Source: Bacillota bacterium (GTDB lineage: Bacteria > Bacillota > Clostridia > Oscillospirales > Acutalibacteraceae). Taken from it: 54,197 bases of DNA. How positions within the stretch are numbered: the stretch's first letter is position 1; each line of letters begins with the position of its first letter. The notes below the pieces were generated by a model, which saw only the letters and a list, made by a program, of their open reading frames with translations, was not told the DNA's origin and did not search any database. Shown in pieces: positions 8,326-16,392 of the stretch. The position numbers were made by a program, and so were the translations under genes. Where the stretch lies: the NCBI GenBank assembly GCA_023460155.1, contig JAEWRF010000063.1:1-54197 (forward strand), given 5' to 3'.

Positions 8326-8356
8326 GCGCCGCAGGTAATACCTGTGGCGCTTTTTT
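8326..8356 (+). terminator. Attenuator-like intrinsic terminator in the transporter leader
   Basis: Ten-pair stem (8326-8335 with 8341-8350), loop TAATA, then six T. It lies between the operon's own promoter and its first gene, so it must be read through or overcome. A second hairpin (8369-8375 with 8381-8387) follows. Confidence 0.75.
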
Positions 8357-8426
8357 CATTATTTTTTTAAAGATTTTAGGAATCTTTACAAATATTTTGA
8401 ATGATGAATTATTTAGGAGGCTGATT

Positions 8427-10094
8427 ATGAAAAAGAGACTGATTGCATTAACCTCGGCAGCTCTTGCACTCTCCATCCTGCTGACCGCCTGCTCGGGAGG
8501 AAGCTCTTCCTCCGCGTCGGGCACTGCGGCAAGCAGTGCTGCTCCGGCAGCCAGTACGGCCGCGGGCGGCACGGATACCAGCAAATACCTGATCTGCTCC
8601 GTCAACTCTGCGGATAATCCGGACACTGTCGACGTGCAGATGACCAGCGCCTACTACGGCATTCCGCTTAACATTTTCGACCGTCTGGTCGAGAGCGCAT
8701 CCGTGAACGGCGAAACCAAGATCGTCCCCGGTCTGGCGGATTCCTGGGATATTTCCAAGGACGGCCTTACCTACACCTTCAAGCTGCATAAGGGCGTGAA
8801 GTTCAGCAACGGCGAAGAGCTGAAGGCAGACGACGTCGTTTACACCGTCAACCGTATGATGGATCCGGCCACCAAGGCTCAGAATACCGACGTGTACGAC
8901 CTGATTGTCGGCGCCGACGACATGCTGAACGGCAAAGCGAAGACGGTTTCCGGCATCAAGGCGGTCGACGATTACACCGTCGAGATGAAACTGGCCAAAC
9001 CGTTCGCCCCGTTCCTCGCAAACCTGACGGTTCCGGGCGCTTCCATTTATAACCGCAAGTTCACCACCGCCGCCGGCACCAAATTCGGCAGCGACGCGGA
9101 ACACACCTGCGGCACCGGCGCTTTCACGCTGAAGCAGTGGACTGTAAACAGCGAGATCGTCATGGCGAACAACCCGAACTACTTCAAGGGCGCCAGCAAA
9201 CTCGCCGGCGTTGACTGGAAGATCGTTCCGGACTCCAACACCGCGAAAATGATGTTTGAAAACGGCCAGATCGATCTTTTCGACACGAACGAGGCAAAGA
9301 ACCTGATCCCCTATTTCAAACAAAGCGCAAAATGGAAGAACAACGTAGTTTCCGGCCCGATTGCGGGTGTTTACTACTTCATGTTCAACGAGAACGTCAA
9401 ACCGCTTGACAACCCGAAGGTCCGCAAAGCCATTGAAATGGCGATCGACCGCAAGACGATTCTCGATCAGCTCTATTACGGCGAGGGCAAGGTTGCCAAC
9501 ACCATTATCCCGTCCGACATCATGGGCTACAACAAGGATGCAGCCGAAATCAAGTACGATCCCACCGCCGCGAAGCAGCTCCTGACCGAAGCGGGCTATC
9601 CGAACGGCTTTAGCATGGAAATCTTCCAGGTAAACACCGAGCAGGTCATGCTGCAGGCTAACCAGGTGATTCAGTCCGAACTCGCCCAGCTCGGCATCAA
9701 GGTTAAGATCACCCAGCTCGACAACGCCACCTACCTCGCAAAGAGAAAAGACGGCGCGATCTCAAGCTACCAGAACAACTGGTCTGCTGACTACAACGAC
9801 CCGGATAACTTCATCTACACCTTCTTCTCCGCGAAGAACACCAAGGCACGTTCCGTCAACTACACCAATACTGCCGTCATGAAGCAGGTGGAAGATGCCC
9901 GCCTGATGACCGACACTACCGCCCGTATGGAACTCTACCACCAGATTGAAAAAACCATCGTGCAGGACGATGCCGCGTTCTTCCCCCTGTATCAACTCAA
10001 CCGTGTCTACGTCGTCAGCAACCGCGTCAAAGACTTTAAGCTTCCGTGGAACGGCTGGTCCGATATGTCCTATTACAACGTTACCCTTCAGTAA
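8427..10094 (+). CDS. Peptide ABC transporter substrate-binding lipoprotein (family 5)
   Basis: 555 residues from ATG 8427, with AGGAGG six bases upstream. The signal peptide ends in the lipobox LTAC, so Cys is lipidated and the protein sits outside the membrane. A Ser/Ala-rich linker leads to a family 5 (DppA/OppA-type) solute-binding fold: LADSWDISKDGLTYTFKLHK, the NPKVRKAIEMAID segment and the C-terminal WNGWSDMSYYN. It captures di- or oligopeptides and passes them to the permeases encoded next. A 17-base-pair RNA stem separates it from the permease gene, a common device to make more binding protein than permease. D-peptide enzymes on both sides suggest D-amino-acid-containing peptides as ligands. 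Confidence 0.9.
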   Translation: MKKRLIALTSAALALSILLTACSGGSSSSASGTAASSAAPAASTAAGGTDTSKYLICSVNSADNPDTVDVQMTSAYYGIPLNIFDRLVESASVNGETKIVPGLADSWDISKDGLTYTFKLHKGVKFSNGEELKADDVVYTVNRMMDPATKAQNTDVYDLIVGADDMLNGKAKTVSGIKAVDDYTVEMKLAKPFAPFLANLTVPGASIYNRKFTTAAGTKFGSDAEHTCGTGAFTLKQWTVNSEIVMANNPNYFKGASKLAGVDWKIVPDSNTAKMMFENGQIDLFDTNEAKNLIPYFKQSAKWKNNVVSGPIAGVYYFMFNENVKPLDNPKVRKAIEMAIDRKTILDQLYYGEGKVANTIIPSDIMGYNKDAAEIKYDPTAAKQLLTEAGYPNGFSMEIFQVNTEQVMLQANQVIQSELAQLGIKVKITQLDNATYLAKRKDGAISSYQNNWSADYNDPDNFIYTFFSAKNTKARSVNYTNTAVMKQVEDARLMTDTTARMELYHQIEKTIVQDDAAFFPLYQLNRVYVVSNRVKDFKLPWNGWSDMSYYNVTLQ

Positions 10095-10132
10095 AACCGG
10101 AAACGGATAAAGACATACTATTAGTATGCGGT

Positions 10133-10170
10133 AGACTGACTGAGGCCGCCCACGCGGCTTCGGTTAGTCT
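10133..10170 (+). promoter_or_regulatory. Intercistronic RNA stem between binding protein and permease genes
   Basis: AGACTGACTGAGGCCGC (10133-10149) pairs over 17 positions, three of them G-U, with 10154-10170; loop CCAC. No T-run follows. Probably stabilises the upstream message or sets differential expression. A smaller hairpin CATACT-ATT-AGTATG lies at 10114-10128. Confidence 0.6.
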
Positions 10171-10192
10171 TCTGCGTAACAGGGAGAAGAAT

Positions 10193-11104
10193 ATGGGGAA
10201 ATACATAGTAAAACGGCTGCTGGTCTCCATCCCGGTTCTCCTCGGAGTTGTTCTGATCATATTCATTATGCTTCAGGTCATTCCGGGAGACCCGGTTCTG
10301 GTCATGATGGGAGAGCACGTCAAGCCAGACGTTATTGAAACCATGCGAAAAACCATGCATCTGGACGACCCTCTTCTGGTTCGCTTCGGCAAATACATTC
10401 TTGGCGCGCTGCACGGCGACTTCGGAACCTCCTACAAGCTGAAACGCGATGTGGGCAGCGTCATTTTGGAAGCGTTCCCGAACACGGTGATCCTCGCCGT
10501 CTGCGCGGCTCTGGTTTCCTGGGTGATCGGGATTCCGGCGGGCGTTCTTTCGGCCGTGAAGAAGAACTCCATCGTTGACCGCCTGTTCATGGGCTTTGCC
10601 CTGTGCGGCGTTTCCATGCCGGTATTCTTTATCGGGCTGATTCTTCAGTCCCTGTTCCAGACGGTTCTGCCGATTTCCGGCTTCAACAGCTGGCAGTGTC
10701 TGATTCTCCCCTCCATTGTTCTGGGCTGGAACACCGCGGGCAGCATCGCCCGCCTGACTCGTTCCAGTCTTCTGGGCGTGCTGAAAAGCGACTATATCCG
10801 CACGGCGCGGGCCAAAGGCCTTCGGGAAGGGCTGGTCGTCGTTCGCCATGCGTTGAAGAACGCCCTGCTCCCGGTTATCACGATGATGGCGATTCAGGTA
10901 GCGGACCTGATGTCCGGCGCAGTCATCACGGAAACGATCTTCGGCATTCCGGGAATCGGCCGTCTTTCGGTGAACGCAATCGAAAGCCGCGACATGCCCC
11001 TTTTGCAGGGGACGGTCATTTTTACGACCATGATAATCATACTCGGCAATCTGATTGCGGATATTCTCTACTCCGTCGTTGACCCGAGAATTCGAGTGCA
11101 GTAG
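10193..11104 (+). CDS. Peptide ABC transporter permease (DppB-like)
   Basis: 303 residues from ATG 10193 with AGGGAGA upstream; an open extension upstream crosses the intercistronic hairpin and is rejected. The start MGKYIVKRLLVSIPVLLGVV is the typical DppB/OppB first helix, followed by VIPGDPV and six helices. The permease EAA-type loop is visible as TARAKGLREGLVVVRHALKNAL, shown here only by its key residues A, G and RHALKNALLP. It forms the heterodimeric channel with the next gene and takes peptides from the upstream binding protein. Confidence 0.9.
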   Translation: MGKYIVKRLLVSIPVLLGVVLIIFIMLQVIPGDPVLVMMGEHVKPDVIETMRKTMHLDDPLLVRFGKYILGALHGDFGTSYKLKRDVGSVILEAFPNTVILAVCAALVSWVIGIPAGVLSAVKKNSIVDRLFMGFALCGVSMPVFFIGLILQSLFQTVLPISGFNSWQCLILPSIVLGWNTAGSIARLTRSSLLGVLKSDYIRTARAKGLREGLVVVRHALKNALLPVITMMAIQVADLMSGAVITETIFGIPGIGRLSVNAIESRDMPLLQGTVIFTTMIIILGNLIADILYSVVDPRIRVQ

Positions 11105-11115
11105 GGGGGAGAAAA

Positions 11116-12048
11116 TTGAAAGAGAACGAAAACGCATCGGTTCAGGAGAGCATTGAAGCAGAAGCTGCCGCCATCGCCGAGGAAGAGCGTCTGGAATCGG
11201 AAGAAGACGTCAGCATGAAGGCCAAGCTCCGCGAAATGTTCCGCACCAACAAGATTGCGGCCCTCAGCGCGGCGGTCATCGTGATATTTATCCTGCTTAC
11301 GGTTTTCGCGAATTTTATAGCTCCGTACGACTCCAATAAAATTGACCTGATCAACCGCCTGAAGGCTCCGTCGCTGCAGCACTGGTTCGGCACGGACGAC
11401 TGCGGCCGGGACGTGCTGACCCGCATCCTGTTCGGCGGACGGATGTCGCTGCAGATCGGACTGATTCCGACCTTTATCTCCATGGTGATCGGCGCCGTCC
11501 TCGGCCTTATATCCGGTTATTTCGGCAAGAAGACGGATTTCATCATCATGCGCTTTGCCGATATGGTTTTGGCATTCCCGTCCCTGCTGCTCGCCATGGT
11601 TGTTATGTACACCCTTGGCTCCAGCATTTTCAACCTGTTCATCTCCCTGAGCATCATCAGCTGGGCAAGCACGGCGCGCGTCGTGCGCTCGCAGACCCTG
11701 TCCATCAAGGAGTCGGAATTTATTGAGGCCGCAAAGTCGATGGGCGTGAACAAATGGGTCGTCATCTTCCGGCACATTCTTCCGAACTGCCTTCCCTCTC
11801 TGATTGTTCTGTTCACGCTGAACATCCCGGCCTCCATCCTCACGGAAGCGAGCCTGAGCTTCCTCGGCGTCGGCGCTCAGCCGCCCGATACAAGCTGGGG
11901 CCTGATGATCTCGCAGGGCCAGGCGTATGCCTTCCAGAGTCCCTGGATGATCGTCGCGCCCGGCGTGGCCATTCTGATCGTGGTTCTTGCGTTTAACTTC
12001 CTGGGCGACGGCCTGCGCGACGCAATCGATCCACACACCAAGCAGTGA
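11116..12048 (+). CDS. Peptide ABC transporter permease (DppC-like)
   Basis: 310 residues from TTG 11116, chosen because AGGGGGGAG ends a few bases upstream; the next in-frame ATG (11215) lacks a good site. The N-terminus is an acidic, cytoplasmic stretch rich in Glu, then a DppC/OppC-type body: HWFGTDDCGRDVLTRILFGG, six helices, and the EAA loop with FIEAAKSMG and RHILPNCLP. It pairs with the DppB-like permease just upstream (11-base gap) to make the channel. Confidence 0.9.
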   Translation: MKENENASVQESIEAEAAAIAEEERLESEEDVSMKAKLREMFRTNKIAALSAAVIVIFILLTVFANFIAPYDSNKIDLINRLKAPSLQHWFGTDDCGRDVLTRILFGGRMSLQIGLIPTFISMVIGAVLGLISGYFGKKTDFIIMRFADMVLAFPSLLLAMVVMYTLGSSIFNLFISLSIISWASTARVVRSQTLSIKESEFIEAAKSMGVNKWVVIFRHILPNCLPSLIVLFTLNIPASILTEASLSFLGVGAQPPDTSWGLMISQGQAYAFQSPWMIVAPGVAILIVVLAFNFLGDGLRDAIDPHTKQ

Positions 12049-12062
12049 CGGGGGGAAACGAA

Positions 12063-13073
12063 ATGGATACAGCTGCACAGAACGCCGATCAGGCGCTCTT
12101 AAAAATCGACAATCTCACCACCAGCTTTTTCACCCGGCACGGAGTCCTGAACGCGGTAGACGGCGTCACCATCGAGATTCCGAAGGAAAAAACAGTCGGC
12201 ATCGTTGGGGAATCCGGCTGCGGCAAGAGCATGACGGCCATGTCCGTTATGGGTCTGGTGGAAAACCCCGGCAAAATTGTTTCCGGCAAAATCATGTTTC
12301 AGGGTCGGGACCTGACGACGCTTAATAAAAAAGAGATCCGCGGGATCACGGGCGACAAGATCGCCATGATCTTTCAGGAGCCCATGACCTCCCTGAACCC
12401 CGTTCTTACGGTGGGCCGGCAGGTTCGCGAGGCAATTATCCTGCACCAGAACGTCTCAAAGGAAGAAGCCAAGCGCCGCGTACTGGATATTTTCAAACAG
12501 GTCGGAATCTCCGACGCGGAGAAGCGCTACCGCTCCTACCCCCATCAGCTTTCCGGCGGTCTGCGGCAGAGGGTCATGATCGGCATGGCGATGGTCTGCC
12601 GCCCGGATCTGCTGATCGCAGACGAACCGACGACCGCGCTGGATGTGACCATCGAGGCGCAGATTCTTCAGCTGATGAAAAAGCTCCAGAAGGAAACAAA
12701 AATGTCCATCATGCTGATTACGCACAACCTCGGCGTTGTGGCCGAAATCTGCGACATGGTGTACGTTATGTACGCCGGCGAGGTGATGGAGTACGCCGAC
12801 GTGTACGAGCTGTTCCAGAACACGCTGCACCCGTATACGGACGGTCTGATCCGTTCCGTGCCGAAGCTGGACTGCAACCCGAACGAACGGCTTTACAACA
12901 TCCGCGGCATGGTTCCGAACCTGCTGCATCTGCCGAAGGGCTGCCGTTTCTGCGACCGCTGCGACAAAGCCTGCCCGCGCTGCCGCGAAGAAGAGCCGCC
13001 GCTCGTTAAGGTCGGCGAAAACCACTATGTACGGTGCTTTTTATACGAGGGGGAGGCGAAACGCGGTGAGTGA
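12063..13073 (+). CDS. Peptide ABC transporter ATPase (DppD-like)
   Basis: 336 residues from ATG 12063 behind GGGGGGAAA. Walker A is GESGCGKSMT, the signature is LSGGLRQRVMIGMAM, Walker B is LLIADEPTTALD, and the H-loop is LITHNLG. The C-terminal oligopeptide-transporter domain has a cysteine cluster (GCRFCDRCDKACPRC) of the type reported to hold an Fe-S cluster in DppD proteins. It powers peptide import together with the following ATPase, with which it overlaps by 8 bases. Confidence 0.92.
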   Translation: MDTAAQNADQALLKIDNLTTSFFTRHGVLNAVDGVTIEIPKEKTVGIVGESGCGKSMTAMSVMGLVENPGKIVSGKIMFQGRDLTTLNKKEIRGITGDKIAMIFQEPMTSLNPVLTVGRQVREAIILHQNVSKEEAKRRVLDIFKQVGISDAEKRYRSYPHQLSGGLRQRVMIGMAMVCRPDLLIADEPTTALDVTIEAQILQLMKKLQKETKMSIMLITHNLGVVAEICDMVYVMYAGEVMEYADVYELFQNTLHPYTDGLIRSVPKLDCNPNERLYNIRGMVPNLLHLPKGCRFCDRCDKACPRCREEEPPLVKVGENHYVRCFLYEGEAKRGE

Positions 13074-14067
13074 GAAAGTTTTGGTTGAAGCAGAGCATCT
13101 GGTGAAAAATTTCGCCGCGAAAGGCGCTTTCGGGAGCAGCAATGAAGTGGTTCACGCCGTCAGCGACGTCAACCTAAAAATCATGGAGGGGGAAACCCTG
13201 GCGCTCGTGGGAGAATCCGGCTGCGGCAAAAGTACGCTCGGCCGGGTGCTGCTCCGCATGATTGAGCCGACCTCCGGCACGGTGAAGTTCGACGGTTCGG
13301 AAATTTCGAGCCTCAGCGCGGAAAAAATGCGCGCGTATTCCCAGAAAATGCAGTTCATTTTTCAGGACCCTTACGCCTCTCTGGACCCGCAAATGACGGT
13401 GTTCAGCATCATCGCCGAACCGCTTGTCACACATAAGGTCTGCAAAACGAAGCAGGAGCTCCGTGAGCGGGTGATGGAGCTGCTGAAGACGGTCGGTATC
13501 CGGCCGGAGTTCATCAACCGGTACCCGCACCAGTTCAGCGGCGGTCAGCGGCAGAGAATCGGCATCGCCCGAGCCATCGCGCTGAACCCTCAGTTCATCG
13601 TCTGCGACGAACCGGTCTCCGCGCTGGACGTTTCCATTCAGTCGCAGATTCTGAATCTGCTGCGCGACCTGCAGAAGAAAAAAGGCCTGACCTACCTGTT
13701 CATTTCGCATGACCTCGGCGTAGTGCGCTACATTTCCAACCGCGTCTGCGTCATGTTCCTCGGCAAGATCTGCGAGGTGGGGAAAACCGAAGACATTTAT
13801 TCGAACCCAATGCATCCCTATACACGGTTTCTGATCGACGCGGTTCCGACCATCGACCTTTCCCGCAGAGACGCGCCGAAGCCGCTGCTTGCCGGTGAAA
13901 TTCCGAGCCCGGTCAACCCGCCCTCCGGATGCCGTTTCCACACCCGGTGCCCGTACGCAAAGCCGATCTGCGGCGAGCAGGAACCCGAAATGAAGGAAGT
14001 GGGCGGCAGGCTGGTCGCATGCCATTTCCCGGGATGTTTTCAGCAGAATCAACCGAAAGCCGAGTGA
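13066..14067 (+). CDS. Peptide ABC transporter ATPase (DppF-like)
   Basis: 333 residues from GTG 13066, which overlaps the stop of the previous ATPase and has GAGGGGGAGG about ten bases upstream, implying translational coupling. Walker A GESGCGKSTLGR, signature FSGGQRQRIGIARA, Walker B FIVCDEPVSALD and H-loop FISHDLGVV are all intact. The C-terminal GCRFHTRCPYAKPIC motif is typical of OppF/DppF. It completes a five-gene dipeptide import system encoded from 8427 to 14067. Confidence 0.92.
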   Translation: MSEKVLVEAEHLVKNFAAKGAFGSSNEVVHAVSDVNLKIMEGETLALVGESGCGKSTLGRVLLRMIEPTSGTVKFDGSEISSLSAEKMRAYSQKMQFIFQDPYASLDPQMTVFSIIAEPLVTHKVCKTKQELRERVMELLKTVGIRPEFINRYPHQFSGGQRQRIGIARAIALNPQFIVCDEPVSALDVSIQSQILNLLRDLQKKKGLTYLFISHDLGVVRYISNRVCVMFLGKICEVGKTEDIYSNPMHPYTRFLIDAVPTIDLSRRDAPKPLLAGEIPSPVNPPSGCRFHTRCPYAKPICGEQEPEMKEVGGRLVACHFPGCFQQNQPKAE

Positions 14068-14073
14068 CCTGAA

Positions 14074-15264
14074 ATGAAACCGGAAGAACTGAAACAGGCG
14101 GCGTACGCTTTGAGCCCATGGCTCTCGGCGGTACGCCGCGACCTGCATATGCATCCGGAGCTGGGCGGCGCCGAGGTGCGCACCAGCAGGACGGTGCAGG
14201 AAAATCTGCGGCAGATGGGCGTTAAATTCTATGTGCCCGAGGGAAGCACGGCGGTGGTGGGCACGGTGCGCGGTGCCCTGCCCGGGCGCACCGTTGCGAT
14301 CCGTGCCGACATGGATGCGCTGCCCCTTACGGAGGAGAACGACGTCCCCTACCGTTCGCAGAACGAAGGGGTCATGCACGCCTGCGGCCACGACGCGCAC
14401 ACCGCGATTCTGCTGGGGACGGCGAAGCTGTTCTGCTCCATGCGGGAAAATCTTCGCGGCAATATCCGGCTCCTGTTCCAGCCCGCGGAGGAAACCACGG
14501 GCGGTGCGGAAAAAATGGTGGCCGAAGGCTGCATGAAAAACCCGGACGCCGATTATGTGATCGGGCTGCACGTGAGCGAGGGGTTTGAGGCCGGGACGCT
14601 GGAAGTTCCCTATCACGCGGTCAACGGCGCGAGCGACATGTACACCATTCTCATCCGCGGAGCGCAGGCGCACGGCGCCCATCCCGAAAAGGGACAGGAC
14701 GCGGTCGTGGCCGCCGCGCAGGTGATTACGGCGCTGCAGACCATCGTCAGCCGCAACGTGTCGCCGGTGGATTCCGCCGTTTTTACGGTCGGTTCCATCC
14801 ACGGGGGCACCAAACGGAATATCATTGCGGGCGAGGTCGTGCTGGAGGGCATCCTGCGGACGATCAGCCCGGAAACGCGCGTCTACGCGCGCCGGCGCGT
14901 AACGGAAATCACCGAGGGAATCAGCCGGGCCATGGGCTGCAGCGCCGAGGTGATTCTGCAGGAAAGCTATAAGGCGCTGATCAACCGCACGGAGGTCGCC
15001 GACGCGGTGAAGGCAGCCGCTGCCGAAGTGCTGGGCGCGGAGCACATCACCGTGTGCAGCGTGCCGAGTCTGGGCGTCGATGATTTCGCCTATTTCCTCG
15101 ACGCGGCGCCGGGGGCTTATTATCACCTCGGCTGCAGGAACGCGTCGAAGGGAATCACCGCACCGGCCCATTCCTCCCGGTTCGACATCGACGAGGCCTG
15201 TCTTCCGGTCGGGGTTCTGGTGCACGCTGCCGCGGCGCTCCGCCTGCTTGAGCAGGGAGCCTAA
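14074..15264 (+). CDS. M20D family amidohydrolase
   Basis: 396 residues, normal length for the M20D group (hippurate hydrolase, IAA-amino-acid hydrolase, N-acetyl-diaminopimelate deacetylase). Metal ligands are visible in HACGHDAHTA (about residue 101), QPAEET, GLH and the C-terminal APAHSSRFDIDE. The dimerisation domain contains the AQAHGAHPEKGQDAV segment. It would release an acyl group or amino acid from an amide in the cytoplasm. It starts six bases after the transporter genes, so its substrate is probably an imported N-acyl amino acid or dipeptide. Exact substrate unknown. Confidence 0.88.
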   Translation: MKPEELKQAAYALSPWLSAVRRDLHMHPELGGAEVRTSRTVQENLRQMGVKFYVPEGSTAVVGTVRGALPGRTVAIRADMDALPLTEENDVPYRSQNEGVMHACGHDAHTAILLGTAKLFCSMRENLRGNIRLLFQPAEETTGGAEKMVAEGCMKNPDADYVIGLHVSEGFEAGTLEVPYHAVNGASDMYTILIRGAQAHGAHPEKGQDAVVAAAQVITALQTIVSRNVSPVDSAVFTVGSIHGGTKRNIIAGEVVLEGILRTISPETRVYARRRVTEITEGISRAMGCSAEVILQESYKALINRTEVADAVKAAAAEVLGAEHITVCSVPSLGVDDFAYFLDAAPGAYYHLGCRNASKGITAPAHSSRFDIDEACLPVGVLVHAAAALRLLEQGA

Positions 15265-15292
15265 AAGGGAAAAAGAAAAAGGGGTGTATCGA

Positions 15293-16090
15293 ATGAAATT
15301 ATTTATCAGTGCGGATATCGAGGGCACAGCCGGAATCGTAAGCTGGCCCGAAACGGAAATGAGCGACAAATACTACCCGTATTTTGCCGATGAAATGACC
15401 GAGGAGGTCTGCAGCGCCTGCGAGGGAGCCGCTTCCGCCGGTGCAAACGAAATTCTCATCAAGGACGCGCACGATTTCGCCCGGAACATCAATCCGGCCA
15501 AGCTTCCGGAGACGGTAAAGATCATGCGCGGCTGGACCCGCGGACCGGCTTCGATGATGGGCGGACTGGACAGCACTTTTGAGGCTGCTGCGATGATCGG
15601 CTACCACAGCGCGTGCGCAACGAACGGGAATCCGCTCGCCCACACCATGAACACGCAGAATGAAATCATCACGCTCAACGGCAAAACCATGAGCGAATTC
15701 ATGATGAATGCCTACACGGCGGCGTGGTACCACGTGCCGGTGATCTTTGTCAGCGGCGACAAAATGCTCTGCGAAAGTGCGCAGGAGCTGATTCCGGCAA
15801 TCACGGCGGTTCCGGTGAGCGAGGGCGTGGGCAACGCTTCCATTTCACTGCATCCGCGCGCCGCACAAAAGGCAATTCGTGAGGGCTTTATCCGCGCGCT
15901 GCGGGGCGACATTTCCGCCTGCCTGCCCAAGCTGCCGGAAAAATTCGAGGCGACGGTCCGGTTCCACGAGCATTTCCGGGCTTTCCGCGCTTCCTACTAT
16001 CCGGGTGCAAAGGCGGACGGGATGAAGTCCGTCACGTTCGAAGCGGACGATTATTTTGACATACTGCGGTTTTTCATGTTCGTCCTGTAA
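15293..16090 (+). CDS. M55 D-aminopeptidase, DppA-type
   Basis: 265 residues from ATG 15293; the frame upstream overlaps the M20 gene and is not used. MKLFISADIEGTAGI contains the metal-binding D-x-E motif of peptidase family M55, KDAHDFARNI the next histidine, and GYHSACATNGNPLAHT a further ligand and active-site histidine. Bacillus DppA, the founding member, is a zinc D-aminopeptidase that prefers D-Ala-D-Ala-type substrates and is encoded beside a dipeptide transporter, as here. It is the last gene of the island and is followed by a terminator. Confidence 0.9.
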   Translation: MKLFISADIEGTAGIVSWPETEMSDKYYPYFADEMTEEVCSACEGAASAGANEILIKDAHDFARNINPAKLPETVKIMRGWTRGPASMMGGLDSTFEAAAMIGYHSACATNGNPLAHTMNTQNEIITLNGKTMSEFMMNAYTAAWYHVPVIFVSGDKMLCESAQELIPAITAVPVSEGVGNASISLHPRAAQKAIREGFIRALRGDISACLPKLPEKFEATVRFHEHFRAFRASYYPGAKADGMKSVTFEADDYFDILRFFMFVL

Positions 16091-16105
16091 AATGGAATAT
16101 CCTTT

Positions 16106-16142
16106 GCGCGGGGAAGGATTTTTGTGTCCTCCCCGCGCTTTT
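16106..16142 (+). terminator. Terminator of the D-peptide operon
   Basis: GCGCGGGGA pairs with TCCCCGCGC, extended by GGA/TCC across a one-base bulge, followed by TTTT. Confidence 0.8.
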
Positions 16143-16166
16143 CTGTTCCGTAAAAACCGCTTCCGG

Positions 16167-16195
16167 TTGACAAATCCGGTCCCGTGGTCTATACT
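16167..16195 (+). promoter_or_regulatory. Promoter of tRNA-Arg
   Basis: TTGACA at 16167-16172, 17-base spacer, TATACT at 16190-16195, 45 bases ahead of the tRNA. Confidence 0.8.
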
Positions 16196-16239
16196 ATTAC
16201 AGTATTTGCGCCCGGAAATCCGGCCGCGGAAAACAATCC

Positions 16240-16316
<77 letters not shown>

Positions 16317-16317
16317 A

Positions 16318-16353
16318 AGCGCTGTAATCTTAAAAGATTACAGCGCTTTTTTT
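16318..16353 (+). terminator. Terminator of tRNA-Arg
   Basis: Fourteen-base inverted repeat (16318-16331 with 16334-16347) followed by a run of seven T, starting two bases after the CCA end. Confidence 0.9.
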
Positions 16354-16392
16354 CGCCGCAAATTCGGCTTTTTTCAGGGCCGCCGGTCGGAT

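Noticed and set aside
13174..15369. Open frame of 731 codons on the minus strand opposite the DppF and M20 genes
   Set aside because: It crosses two well-supported genes and shows no family motif; an antisense shadow.
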